From assembly GCA_025201705.1 (NCBI GenBank), contig MU616788.1, forward strand, positions 5,507-42,525: 37,019 nt of DNA, written 5' to 3'. Below are positions 12,801-23,757 of the stretch, one piece after another; position 1 is the first letter of the stretch, and each line of letters begins with the position of its first letter. The notes under the pieces are model-generated. The model ran no database searches. It saw nothing but the letters and a program-made list of their open reading frames with translations, and had not been told where the DNA came from. This stretch comes from Dissophora ornata. Taxonomy: Eukaryota > Mortierellomycota > Mortierellomycetes > Mortierellales > Mortierellaceae. The position numbers were made by a program, and so were the translations under genes.

Positions 12801-13448
12801 CCTTCCATCGCGATCCAGCAAACAAAAGTCCAAGAAAGGCGCTAGAATGTCGAATGCGGCAATTCGATACTGGGCCGAGTCTGGCCGATTATCCATGATC
12901 CTATCCATCTCTGAAAAAAGAATCGTCTCCACCAGTGCCTTTGTCGAAATCAGCGCAATGAATGGGTGTCGATTGTTCTTGGTCCCGAAGACATTCTTGC
13001 TGATCGTTGTTTTCAACTTTGATGCATCCCCACTGAAGATCTCGGCTGCGGTAATAATTAGGTTGCCGATGGAATGTATCATGTTGGCAAGGGCCTGTCC
13101 TTCAGCTGTCACCGCTGCCAGCGAGTTCTCAAAGCCTTCGAGGGAGTCTGTCCAATCCAGGTTGTGTTTTGCGACTAGATCGATGATAGCCGCACTCGCG
13201 ACCGAGGATGTGAACGAGACTGGGGACGCACATTGAGACCAGAGCTGCACGAGGGCCAATTGACGACTGTTGTTGTTGTTGCTGTGTGAACTGCACGCCT
13301 GGGCGTTCAGGGACAAGATCTTTTGCACATTCACTGAACGATGAGACGACGAAGCGGCGGTGGTACCCACTACTGCTGGCGCCGATCCTGACTGTGTGTC
13401 CGGACTGTTCCTGGACAGTCCTGTGTTCTGCCTCCTCGGGGTTGCCAT
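6809..13448 (-). CDS. Focadhesin/RST1-like giant HEAT/ARM-type protein
   Basis: Seven exons on the minus strand: 13448-11563, 11459-11302, 11230-11090, 10999-10220, 10138-9877, 9786-9315 and 9208-6809. They join in phase to 2032 residues; animal focadhesin (FOCAD) and plant RST1 are about 1800. Landmarks shared with focadhesin appear in the same order: GVRILFLVWKRQPRVW (575-590), AVLSTIRDICAF spanning the first exon junction (about 622-633), a YPRLAWNVLL stretch, and VNWFPLLTQL near residue 1480 in the last exon. The rest is helical-repeat-like. FOCAD and RST1 are tied to the SKI complex and cytoplasmic RNA exosome, so a role in mRNA surveillance is inferred. An acidic patch lies near the C-terminus. 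The start at 13448 has a good context (CCCATGG); an in-frame ATG at 13484 would add 12 residues. The 3' end converges with the DMP-like gene, 92 bases away. Confidence 0.8.
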
Positions 13449-13895
13449 GGGAATGAAGCACTGCTGATGAGAGGCGCGATGCATTCGCTTGGGTTGTTTG
13501 AAGTGTGCAAGCCCCCCTTAACTGCGTTTTGTCGAGGTGTGCACAGACTGTGGCTGCAAGGCTCTTGAGGCATGCCGAAGATCTCTGATGCCATTGGATC
13601 GATCCGTGCCGATACGCTATACGCTCTATAGCTCATTTACCGTACGATCCACAATTGAGTGCATGGCATCATATGTCATCGCAGTCAGGGAAAAAGGGAT
13701 ACGTTGATCCAAGCTGGCAGCTCTCCTGTCGCCTCTGATCGACCGAGAAGGTTTCAACATAATTGCCTAATCTGGACTAATGATTCGTCCGCATCAACCG
13801 CCAAATAAAAAAAACAAATCAGTTGTAACATCTTTCCTTACTTTCCTTACTTTTCCTCATTTCCTCATTCACCCAACACAACATAAAATCACATC
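13449..13895. promoter_or_regulatory. Divergent promoter between focadhesin-like gene and MTFP1
   Basis: These 447 bases separate two divergent start codons and contain no gene. Next to the MTFP1 start, about 13830-13870 is a pyrimidine tract with repeated CTTTCCTTA/TTCCTCATT elements, followed by an A-rich, C-rich leader just before the ATG. No operator or TATA box is assigned. Confidence 0.55.
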
Positions 13896-14890
13896 ATGAC
13901 AGCACCAACACCATCAGCATCATCGGCATCGGACACACCCATTGTCTCAAGGATCTCTCAGGAGATCAAGCACGAAGTCAAGGAGGAGGTCCACGAGCTG
14001 GAACAGGGTCATGTCGACACTGTCGAGACTAATGCCCGTTACCTTGCCTACCTCGCTCGCTACAAGAATCTCTTTATCGCATCAAGCCGCTACCTTGCCT
14101 ACTCTTCCGATGTCGGTGAGGCTTTCCGCCCTGTCACCGCGCCATTCTTTGTCAATGCCATGTACGGTGGTAAGTTTTCATGAAACCGATAAAGATTTTT
14201 TTTTGTCTTTTTCCGATACCCGCTTTATATCCTGTGTTCAAAGTATTAACTTGCCTTCCCTCTCTTCCTTGACGATAGTTTCATTCGCATATGTCGGGTT
14301 CGATGTTGCATACGAGGGTTATAAGGCGAAGATCTCTGGAGCACCGAACGATGTTGTCGGAATGACGGTAAGTAGTTGACACTCTAGTTCTGTACACCCC
14401 ATGGAACAATGCTCTCATAACGTTTGCATGTTTACTGACCCAACAATATCCTTGCTTTGCGACTCTGATGTCTAGGTGTTGAAAAGAGGAATCTTCCAAG
14501 GTCTTGCTAGTTTACTCATGGTATGTAATTTACTCGGAATGGACTTTTTCGCTTCCTGTCATGTTCTCATGTCTCAGCTCGTGAAATGCTCAACCATTCT
14601 TTAATGATTTCGAACCACAATAGCCCGCCATTACTATCCACACTGTCGTCCATCAATCCGGAAGACTCTTTAAGCACAGCGCCAACGCCACAATGAAGAA
14701 GTGGGGTCCAACAGCGATCGGTCTCTGTGTCGTCCCTGCATTGCCGATCATGTTTGATCACCCTATCGAGACTGCTGTGGACAAGGTCTTTGAGATGCTC
14801 GAAGGTGGTGGCGGAAAGACATTGCCCATGAACCCAAAAGAAAAGGAGAAGGTTCTGGAGGCAGTCGCCCAGAAGGAGAAGCTCGAGTAG
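13896..14890 (+). CDS. MTFP1: Mitochondrial fission process protein 1 (MTFP1/MTP18) homologue
   Basis: Four exons: 13896-14169, 14279-14367, 14476-14520 and 14624-14890. They join in phase to 224 residues. MTFP1 is a mitochondrial inner-membrane protein that influences fission and inner-membrane integrity. Family landmarks are SSRYLAYSSDVGEAFRP (about residues 66-82), a first hydrophobic segment around MYGVSFAYVGFDVAYEG, LKRGIFQGLASLLMPAITIHTVV, and the conserved KKWGPTAIGLCVVP...FDHPIETAVD block. The N-terminal ~45 residues are Ser/Thr-rich then charged (EIKHEVKEEVHELE) and look less conserved than the core. The C-terminal tail is Lys/Glu-rich. All intron phases fit. A possible AATAAA lies near 15052. 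Confidence 0.9.
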
Positions 14891-15258
14891 ATTGCTGTTA
14901 CTTGGATTTAACCAGAAGCAAGACACCCTAAAGCAAAAAAAAAAAAAAAAGGATGAGCAAGATGAACCGGACCCTGTTCTAAAATGGGCCAGCTTAATGC
15001 CCGAAGAGATGCTACGATAGACGACACACTGATACACTATAGAAAAGCAAGTAATAAAAAAAAAAGAAAGCGCTGCGATTACGTTCCGATTGAATAACAA
15101 TTGTCACATGATTATATGGACCTCCTTTTTGTTTTATTATATAGTGCTCGCTCTGTCTAAAGATTCGCGACCAGCGCGCTGACCGAAAGAGTTCCCAGGT
15201 AGGTAGCACTTACGCCAGAACGTATGTGAGAACCTGGTCTAATCATGTAAACAGTAAC
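14891..15258. other. Convergent 3' intergenic region
   Basis: This holds the 3' UTRs of MTFP1 (+) and the metallophosphoesterase (-). It contains an A-run of about 16 at 14935-14950 and a second A-run near 15055. No coding frame or RNA gene is supported. Confidence 0.55.
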
Positions 15259-17278
15259 TTAGCAGGTAGTGTTGTTCCAGTTGGCTTTGACGTAAATAGG
15301 CCACATCTCGTTGGTGGTGATGCCGGCGCGGTAGGTCTGGGCAGTGTAAGTGTTGTTGGGGTCGAACTTCTGGAAGATGGGCATGATCGTGTTGGTGAAG
15401 AACGACAACCAGGCAACATCGACCATATCGTCGTCACCGAGACCCGTGGGCATAGGTGAGGAAACGTAGTTGGGGGAGGAAACGTAGGGGATGGCGCTGT
15501 GGGGCCAATCATCTCCGCCATAGCCATAGTCATCCTTGGTCACGTAACCGGGAGTCAAGGTATCGTTGTTGGAAGGAACTGGGGTATCGCTGCGCTTCTG
15601 GTAAGGAGTCTTGTTGAGAGCGTTGAGGATGTTCTTGGCATACTGTTTTTTTTTAACAGAAAGGATATGAGTAAGGGGTGATCTGAGACGGTCGAGTTCA
15701 TGGCATTCATTTTGGCGCCAACCGCGTTGTTTACCTTGTAAGGGAGGGTGGCGTAGACAAAGTCATCATAGAAAGGAGAGACAACGTAGGTGTCATCAAT
15801 GGTGAAGGCACCCTTGGAGACATCGAAGCGCTGGCATCCAGAGTTGATAATGACAACGGCAGGGTTAGGGCGGGTCTTATCAATGACCGAGAAAGGCAAG
15901 ATCTCATTGGCGACAAGGTTCAGGATCGAGCGGTTGTCGGTGTAAGCGTATCTATTGAGGTAGTAATCCTGAGGAGCGCATCCAAGGACGGTGGAAATGC
16001 CAAGAGCCTTGCGCCGCTCAGTGATCTCCTTAGTGATCTTACTGCCCTTCCAGGTAGTGAAGGCCTGCTTGGGGTGAGCAAGGGAATGGGTCTTGTATGT
16101 GTGGACGTTGGTGTCAAGGTAGCGGCGACTGACAGTCAGGTTTTTGCCAACGCAGCTCGACTCGATCACACACTTCTTGTCCTTAATGCCAGAGACAGAC
16201 ATCCAACCGAGTGTCTCCATGAAGCGTCCAGCAGAGAGACCGTAGGCGCGGCTATCGTAAGCGGTGAAGTCACGGACGTGCAAGTGTCCACCGAAGAGGA
16301 GGATAGGCTTGGAAGGGTGGACGGCACGGATAGCCTGGATCACGGTCTTGGCCTCAGTATAACGGATAGGAACGTGTCCGACAATCAAGTACACATCGAC
16401 GTCCTCCTTCAGTGACTGCTGGAACCATGGCAAGGTGACCGTAACGTTAGAGGGCTCGATGATGGTATTGTTGGCAGCACCAACAAAGTTGTAAAGGAAA
16501 CCGTAGCTCATCACACGGGCTAATAAAGTTCATGGGATAGGAATAATGTCAGAATACAAATGCTGTACACTTGGGTAATGCATGCACGCCACGGACCGTC
16601 TCTTTATCACAACTGACATACTTCCGAACTTCATGCGGAACTTGTTGTAGAGGTTTCCGATAGGGACAGTCTTGTTATGGGCATTCTTGATGAAGGTGTT
16701 GGAGGTCAAGTACTTCTTGCCCCACTTGGGAGCAAAGTTCTTGTAGGTGTCCTCAGCAATTTCGTTGAGGTACAACTCGTGGTTTCCAATGGCCAAGGCA
16801 TCGTAGCTGACCTTCTCGAATATGGGGTTAGAGACCTTGCCATTTGGAGAGGTGGCATCAGAAAGACCGTTGCCGTCGTGCAAATCACCAGAGTCAACGA
16901 CCAAGAGATCCTTGCGACGGAGGGCAGCCTGCTCACGCATATGGGCGAGAAAGGAAGCAAAGTCACCAAAGTCGGCAGAGTAGGATCCCTCCTTGACGTG
17001 TCTACAATACCGATGAGGACAAGTTCGATTATCGTTAGGGGAGTTAGAGGAGAAAAAAAAAAGTCGCGACACCACTTTGAGCAGAGTTCGTGAAAGGAGA
17101 CATACCCAGCCAACCAACCGTGAGTGTCGGTGGTACTGATGACGTTCAAGTCACCCCACTCCAAGGGGCGCAAGTCGACAGGGGTGGGCACTGCAGCTCC
17201 AGGCTGGGATCTTCGCTCGACGTGCTCGACGTGAGCGGCAGCCACAGCCAGCAGCGGTAAGATAGCCAAAAGACGCAT
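15259..17278 (-). CDS. Secreted 5'-nucleotidase-type calcineurin-like metallophosphoesterase
   Basis: Four exons on the minus strand: 17278-17106, 17001-16622, 16519-15735 and 15642-15259. They join in phase to 573 residues. A signal peptide (MRLLAILPLLAVAAAH) predicts secretion or vacuolar/cell-wall delivery. The two-metal phosphoesterase motifs are complete: DTHG (51-54), GDLHD (96-100), GNHE (130-133), GH (232-233) and GGHLH (261-265). A C-terminal nucleotidase-like domain follows, with INSGCQRFDVSKG and a DDTYVVSPF-type motif. The protein ends in Asn/Thr-rich N-glycosylation-type sequence and a Cys. Related fungal proteins are annotated as 5'-nucleotidase-like phosphatases; a role in extracellular nucleotide or phosphate scavenging is inferred and the substrate is unproven. 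Upstream, an ATAAATA element lies about 100 bases from the start codon. Confidence 0.88.
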
Positions 17279-18788
17279 GTTGATGCAAGAGAAGGAGAGG
17301 GGAAAGTGGCGAGTGGAGTTGAAGGGATGGGGACTGACTAGAGAGACAAAGAACTATCAAGGGAGCGGCATCCTGCTTGTATTTATGTTGGAACCGATTT
17401 TATCATGTAAACCGAGAATTCACGACATGCTCACTCCGGTAAAATGTCACAGTAAAAAGGTACATCCCCAATTTTCATCCGTAAACAAATTCAAGGAGTT
17501 CTGTTGGAGGTAAGCAACCTATGGCGTGCGCATTCCTTTCATGAGCGCGAACACGTTTATACAACTGTTTGCTGTCGTTCCCTGCGAGGTCGCTTCAGTT
17601 CCAGCTGACCAATGGGGTGAAATTAGGAGAGCCCTCGTGAGAAAATACGGACCCATGAAGACACGTCGAAAAAAATGCAAAGGATATGTAATCGGCGTTT
17701 TGGTCCCTTGGATGAAGCACGAAAGAGAGCATTTGAAAGCACAAAAAAAACGCACAGAGTAGAGTTTTATTGGTGGTCCCTGGCGTGTACTCTTTTTTTT
17801 TTCTTTCTTTTTTTTCCGTACCTGAGATCCATTTACGCGAACTTCATTTCGCCATTGTTAAACATATCGTAAGAGCACCAAAGCATGGAAAAACCAAGCG
17901 CCCCAAAGGCCAAGAGAAGACAGAAAAAGGGTGATTACGCAGAGCCGTGTAGCGATGTTCTTATGTTACTCCTTGCGTAGAATGAAATAGCTGAAAACAT
18001 AGTGGGGCTAGAATCTCAAAGTGGGGTGTAGGGAACTGAGCAAGCCAATCACATTTTTTCGCAAGGACGCATGAAAAAATCGTTGCGAATCCCTGGGAAG
18101 GAACAAAGAAATTAACAAGAAAAGATTATATATCGGCGCCCAGTGCTTCAGAAATCCCCTGACCATTCGATCTATGCACGTTGCTGAGAATTGGACAAAA
18201 AAATCTCTCCAACGTATCTTGAGCAGCCTGTCGATCCTTTTTAAAGTTGACGCCTTCCGTAATTAAAAAAAAAATGGGTTCATGCAGGCATCAGGTATTG
18301 CGGAGGTAAGCTTGTTCCACCATCCCGTATTTGAGGAAGGACATGGTTCACCTGAGAGTGCGTGTCTCGAGACCAAGCATAAGCTTTAATTCACACAGGC
18401 AAGAATCCGAGTCGTCCACCATTGCACAGGAGTCGTGTTTTGTACTTGGTACACACTGGACACTGATACCACTTGCAGAACCTATTTCACGCCGTATTAC
18501 TATGGATTGTGCCATGTGGATTTCACACGGATCTCAATGGAGTGCTTTAGGCTGTCTGCCATGGTCGCCGGGACCAACCCAGCTAAACCGAGAGTGTTGT
18601 GGAAACAGCATGCGTGCCTCTGACTGTGTACGTGGAAAATATCTCAAATGTGGAAACAACGTTTAGTAGAAGGTAGAAAAGGGCAATTCTGCTGTCGTTG
18701 CATCCTCTCTCAATCAACTTTCTCCATTTCTTGATATTCATTCCTCGACCTTCACTCCCTAGCGCTTAGTGTAATTTTCTTAGAAGCA
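17279..18788. other. 1.5-kb intergenic region
   Basis: This lies between two divergent starts. The metallophosphoesterase promoter occupies the left end. The longest frames (17526-17762 and 18331-18666, both +) have no recognisable domain, signal peptide or splice-extended continuation. Several homopolymer and T/C-rich tracts occur (about 17790-17817 and 18268-18275). No tRNA is recognised. Confidence 0.5.
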
Positions 18789-19459
18789 ATGTGCGAACGA
18801 ATTGTATGCCACATGTGTCGCAAGTTCACTTGGGAAGGTAGATACGGACTATTGCACTTTAAATCCCCCCGTCGTTCTGTGCGCATCTGTCTCTCTAGAT
18901 CTGAGTTCCATTGCGCGATGTTTGGCGTCCGCCGCCCTAGTACTCGCTGCTAATGGCATTTCTTTGCCTAGGGTGTGGTCGTCACATTGAAGAGGCGCTC
19001 GCCGGTCTTTCTTATGAACAGACCTGCCACTGCGACGACGACCCAGACGAATACGACTGGTACACAGCCGATTCCAGACCACCTGGCGAGAAGCGCCTCG
19101 TTTCGCGTTACCCACTTCCATATATATCCCCGAGCGATAGAGCGGCCACACAGTTGTCAGCATCGTTGGCGGCCTTGTCGACAACAACCAGTGGCAAGAT
19201 CGATAACCCCACTACTGCAGGCAAAGTTCCCTCACCGGTAGAGTACAAACTTTCAAAGATTTCGACCAGATCGGCGACCGAAGTAGCCGTAAGAAAGGCA
19301 CAACAAGCTACAGTCTTGGACGAACGCAGGAGGATGCAAGAGCAGAAGGAAAAAAAGGAATTGAATGAAGGCAATAGGAATTCACTACAGAGATTACTGA
19401 AGGGTCTATCGCGAGCTACAAAAAACCCTTCGAAAAGAGGCAGTGCTAGTTCTTCATAG
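18789..19459 (+). CDS. Small CxxC / GCGxH putative zinc-binding protein of unknown function
   Basis: Two exons, 18789-18837 and 18972-19459, join in phase to 178 residues. The first exon is only 49 nt and carries half of the putative metal site. The N-terminal module has Cys2, Cys7, Cys10, Trp15, Cys18-Gly19 and His21 (WEGCGRHIEEAL), then Cys35 and Cys37. This pattern (MCxxI/VxCxxC, then TWxGCGxHIExALAG) is shared by short uncharacterised fungal and plant proteins, and a zinc site is inferred from Cys/His spacing. The remainder is Ser/Thr-rich, then a charged helix (about 125-160) and a basic Ser-rich tail, longer than the usual short members. It converges with the next gene, 117 bases apart. 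Confidence 0.72.
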
Positions 19460-19576
19460 CACTCTTTTTATTATTATTATTCGTGTAGCCATCGGTGGTA
19501 GTATTATTACACATAAGGGCAGATAATGTACAGTCAAGGCCACTTATATCAGAGATTGGGCGGACGTTACTGGTGT

Positions 19577-21631
19577 CTAATTGCGGAGGAGACGATTGAC
19601 AGCACGCTTGAACTTGAAAATACCACCCTTCTTCTTTGGCGAAGATCCTCCTCCTGCGATACTGCTGTCATCGTCTTCATCTTCATCTTCGTCATCTTCA
19701 TCTTCATCGTCCTCGTCATCATCATCTGGCCCCAAGCGAATGTCCTGAGGTGTCTCGTTATCATAACCGTCACCCTCGTATTCATAGTCATCATCATAGA
19801 ACTTGGAGTTTGCCTTCTCCTCATCGTAGTTCGGGTTTCCGATCCATGGTGCTTGTGTCACGACAACCTCGGCAGGTTCTGGGGTATATGGCGCATTATA
19901 ATAGTCAGAGTCGTATTCAGGGTCAGGGTGAGGGCCAGCTTTCGACGATCCTTTCTTGGTCTTCTTCTTCTTCTTCTTCTTGTCAGCAGGAGTCAAAGGA
20001 GGTGGAGTCTCGGCTCGCTCGACTGTGACAATCGTAATGATGTCCCCAAAGATCACCTTGCGGGATCCATGGATCTCTTTGGTTCGTGTTCGCGCCATCG
20101 GAGTCTTGACTAGGGCTGATTTCATTCCTGAAGTACCTGTGTGTTTCGAGGCGGTTGGGATGACGCCATGGCCTAGGACACGAGAACGATCCTCGAATCG
20201 GCGGGAAAGCATTTCCGAAGGAGTCAAGGCGGGGGAAGAATGGCGGCTCGATCGTTGCATCTGATGGTAAGGGGATTCCGTAGCAGACTGCTGTTGATCA
20301 TGCTGTTGTTGCGGTTGCTGCTGCCACTGTTGGTAGTACTGTTGTTCCTCATTGCCCTGGGAGCGGGAGATAGGAGACGTGCTGCCATTATGTCCTTGGT
20401 AGTACAAATCATGTTGTTTCTGTTGTTGTTGTTGTTGAGCAGAGTAACGATCTCTGGGTTTACCCGCCATGTAGCTGAGTTGACTGTGAGTAGAGTTGCT
20501 TCTGTCGCGTGTTGCATTCTCTGCATAGGGGTTGATACTGCCTGTGGATGAGGCAAAACTAGACACAGAAGCTGTCCTGTTTCGCTTCATGGTTTCTTCG
20601 ACTACAGATGGAAAAGTGTTGAGCTGCTGGGGCTGTTGAGAACTACTATTGCTCTGTTGCTGGGCACGCAGCAGTTGCCGAGAGCTATCCTTAGGCGGCG
20701 GCTCCAGTTTGGAATCCCGCAAGCCTTGAGAGGTCGCAATCGAAACTACAGATGCCCTGGGCGAGGCAGTGACAGAGCTACTGACTGAGGCGGGGACAGG
20801 GACCGGCCTCTTTGCGTACGCCCTCATGGTCGGGCTCGGCGAAGGTGAGGATTGGCGGGTGGATGGTACGGCAGCGAGACCATTAAGTGAAAACGAGTCT
20901 TGACTAGATCTGTTAGATGACGATTGCAGATATGCATTGAATCTGGCGGAGGCAGCAAGCATAGGGCTGCTCTCCACGCTCGAGCCCGCTGAGGGAACTG
21001 CTGATAACGAGGTCCTGAGGGGTGTCACTCTCCGTGGTGGCACAATCGCCTGATTTTGATTTTGAAGATGTCTGCTTGAGGTCACGGGGGGTGTTGGAGG
21101 TTGAGCCGACTTGAAGTCTACCCAGCTCTGAGCAGTCGAGAACGGCGATGTCGGTGACGCTGTGGAGGGAGAAGTCGGGTCGTCATCAGAGTGGCAGTAT
21201 TTATCCAGGATGTCGCCAAAATAGCTGTCGTCCTCGTCGCTGGCCCCTGCCTCCGCCTGTGCGCCTTTATCGCTTTTGTTTGCACGCCGCTTGCTGTATG
21301 GTATCTGCAGGGGAGGGAGCGAAGGTTTATATTCTTGGTTGCTGTCGTTGGACCCTGAGAGGCTACGGGCACTCTTGCTGTTTGCTGATTCGACGCTGCC
21401 TTCACGGGCTCCGAGGCCAGGGGGTGGGGCGGTAGTTGAATGTTGTCTCCGTTGGCCCTTTTGGTCGTCGTTGGTGGACAGTTGAGAGAACGAGGTTCGC
21501 ATCGAGGCGAGAGCTGGTCCAAAGTTGGGGACGGTGCGCTTGCTCCGCTGTGAGGCCCGTTGATCGTAGCTCTGACGGAGTTGCTGCTGGAGGTGGTCAG
21601 CGTGGGATAGTGTGTCCGCGGAGGCAGCCAT
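19577..21631 (-). CDS. Low-complexity Ser/Gln-rich protein with acidic C-terminal tract (unknown function)
   Basis: A single uninterrupted frame of 684 residues, unusual among the intron-rich neighbours. The first ~450 residues are Ser/Pro/Gln-rich and probably disordered, with poly-Gln around 395-460. A short conserved-looking segment at about 500-540 contains RKVIFGDIITIVTVERAETP; KVIF (525-528) fits the RVxF consensus used by protein phosphatase 1 docking motifs. Next come a Lys run, a segment with DPEYDSDYY and YTPEP, a long Asp/Glu run (about 635-655), and a basic C-terminal helix (GGIFKFKRAVNRLLRN) that could be amphipathic and membrane-binding. No catalytic domain is seen. A regulatory or scaffold role is inferred only. 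Confidence 0.75.
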   Translation of the reverse strand: MAASADTLSHADHLQQQLRQSYDQRASQRSKRTVPNFGPALASMRTSFSQLSTNDDQKGQRRQHSTTAPPPGLGAREGSVESANSKSARSLSGSNDSNQEYKPSLPPLQIPYSKRRANKSDKGAQAEAGASDEDDSYFGDILDKYCHSDDDPTSPSTASPTSPFSTAQSWVDFKSAQPPTPPVTSSRHLQNQNQAIVPPRRVTPLRTSLSAVPSAGSSVESSPMLAASARFNAYLQSSSNRSSQDSFSLNGLAAVPSTRQSSPSPSPTMRAYAKRPVPVPASVSSSVTASPRASVVSIATSQGLRDSKLEPPPKDSSRQLLRAQQQSNSSSQQPQQLNTFPSVVEETMKRNRTASVSSFASSTGSINPYAENATRDRSNSTHSQLSYMAGKPRDRYSAQQQQQQKQHDLYYQGHNGSTSPISRSQGNEEQQYYQQWQQQPQQQHDQQQSATESPYHQMQRSSRHSSPALTPSEMLSRRFEDRSRVLGHGVIPTASKHTGTSGMKSALVKTPMARTRTKEIHGSRKVIFGDIITIVTVERAETPPPLTPADKKKKKKKTKKGSSKAGPHPDPEYDSDYYNAPYTPEPAEVVVTQAPWIGNPNYDEEKANSKFYDDDYEYEGDGYDNETPQDIRLGPDDDDEDDEDEDDEDEDEDDDSSIAGGGSSPKKKGGIFKFKRAVNRLLRN

Positions 21632-23757
21632 ATCGCAATGTAATGCGCGTGAGTTGATTTCGAAGTCTTTATAGGTTGCTATGAGGAAACGCCGTTGTTC
21701 TCTGTGTCGTGTGTTGGGACAGAAGAGTGGCGAGCGGAATGCAGGTGGAGGGTGGCAGGGGGGTGGAATGAGGAGAGATTGAATGAAGAACCGGAGGAGA
21801 GATGATGGGGTCGCTTTCTTGAGTGGTGTGAGAGTGAGTCCAGGAGGGCCGAATGGGTCAGAGTTTGATTGACGTGGTGTGAGTGGAGAAACACAAAAAC
21901 CAACTTTAATTTAGACTAAGCGTCAACCTCAAACCGTGCAAGAGGGCGCAATGAGCTTTCCCTCGGCACTTTGCTGTTCTTGTGTGATGACAGCATCTGC
22001 CCGATAAACAAAGAGAAGAGTCTCAGCTTGCGAGGGAGAACCCGCCCATCAGCTGCATCCGAGCTTTGCATCGTCGTCATCATCGGCCTTCATCATCGTC
22101 GTCAGAGTCGATGGTTCTAGTTTCGATAGTCATGGAGAACAAGGGTCTTCCTCTCGTCAGGCAACTAGAGATAACAGGGTCGCATGCGTGACAGACATGT
22201 GTTGCTTGCTGCATGTGGTCACGGTAACACTCGCTGCGACGGCCATCCATCCCCATCGCTTCAGTTCACAGCTCCAGCTGCTGGCTCGCCTTCCTGCTGT
22301 TCCAAGACATGTGTGTTCTTCCTGGTTTGTGTTACCGCTGGTTTAATTGTCTAATCATCATCATGACCCCTTATGCACTTTACTCTGCATTCACCAACCT
22401 TGTCTGTTTGTCATCCGAATTCGATGCTCACCAAACCGAATTTACCCTTGCAAGCGATACAAACACATGTGGATGCATAAGGAGCGCAGGACAGAAGCCG
22501 AGCTTCCCTCAGCAGAGTAATTGTAATAATCTTAATAATCTTAATAATCTTTAGCGGCATCGGCGATAGTTTCGCAACAATAAATTGTCAAGGAAGTCCT
22601 GATCTTGATTCCCTCAGGGTCCCAGAAGCAGGCCACTGACTAGGCCTAAATCAACTCAATTGCATCGCCCATTACGACAGACAAACACTGCAAGTCGATG
22701 ATGAATTCTTCCAGGGGTCGCACATCTTGGCTGGGGACAGGTGAGGTTCCATCTTTGGGCGCAGTTGCGTCAAAACCATGTCAAGATTGAGATGGTCACA
22801 TGACTACCTTTTGAATCAAACAAGCAAAGCCAGGAACCAGCTGCCAGTACGTCGTTCTCTTTTCTTTTTATTTTTCGTGCCCTTTGATGGTTTTCAACAT
22901 CTCAAGAAACCCTGTCGACTCATTCAATATTTCTTCGCCATCCCTGTTCGTGACAGATATGGAGGACCACCTGTGTCTTCCAACTAGATTTTTCAGTAGC
23001 CATGTTTTTCTCCAACGCCGCATTGCGACGGATCGATCATACAGGCAAGGGAACTCGCTGATCGGCTAATCGATGACTCGCTCATTGGATATTTAATTAA
23101 TCTTCTTTCTTGATCATTATTTCGTTTGATCACTTCTTTTAGTCCTCCTTTCTCTTTCACTTCATCTTTCTTTACTCGTTTCTTTTCGCATTAATCTTTC
23201 AACCCCCTCTTTTTTTCTTCCGATATTTCATTTCGTCATCGGCGCGCTTCATCCATCAGTCGTTTGGCTCATATGCTCGACACTCAAATTCCCCGATTTC
23301 CAAACTTGAAAGGTACTTGTTGAATAAGGTCTACCCGGCGGAAACACTACGTCATAAGTGGCCTCGCTTCTTTTGATCAAGCAGATACACTGCCAGCAGA
23401 TATACTTCTGAGCTCTGCCGAGTGGGGAAGTGGCTACGACGTTGGAGGTCTTCAAAAGGATCTGTGTCGCATATGTTCTATTTTAACTGTGCCACCGTTC
23501 TGTTTAATCCAACACCACAACAGTGTGTAGAAGTTTAGGCTATGTCAATTTTTTTAATTGAGATTTCTGCCTCGTGCAGCAATGTCATTTCTACGTCATT
23601 TGCACTGGGTGCAAGATAGAGTCTCAGACATAGGTATGTATCACTTGAAGATTTTGTGCAATACTTCAGCTTGAGTGACAGTCAGTCAGCTACGGACATG
23701 TACAGTCCACAAAGCTCATCAACTCGGAAGACATACGAATGAATTGGCGGGAGAAGG
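21632..23757. other. 2.1-kb gene-poor region with short microsatellites
   Basis: No gene is supported on either strand. The left part (to about 21900) is the promoter of the low-complexity protein. Visible repeats are a TCATCGTCG-type array at about 22067-22110 and an imperfect AATAATCTT nonamer array at about 22526-22553. Around 23080-23225 is very T/C-rich, with many TTTCTTT-like runs. It ends at the Harbinger relic; the element boundary was not found. Confidence 0.5.
22526..22553. repeat. AATAATCTT nonamer microsatellite
   Basis: Three consecutive near-perfect copies of AATAATCTT end in ATCTTTAG. The array is short and non-coding. Confidence 0.8.

Noticed and set aside
17526..17762. 78-codon plus-strand frame with a basic end
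   Set aside because: No homology, no splice-extended continuation, and a frame of equal length on the other strand; probably chance.
18331..18666. Overlapping plus-strand frames with several Cys residues
   Set aside because: No signal peptide, no recognisable domain, and two frames compete; not supported as a secreted Cys-rich protein.
22309..22554. 81-codon frame ending in Asn/Leu repeats
   Set aside because: The end is simply the AATAATCTT microsatellite; no domain.
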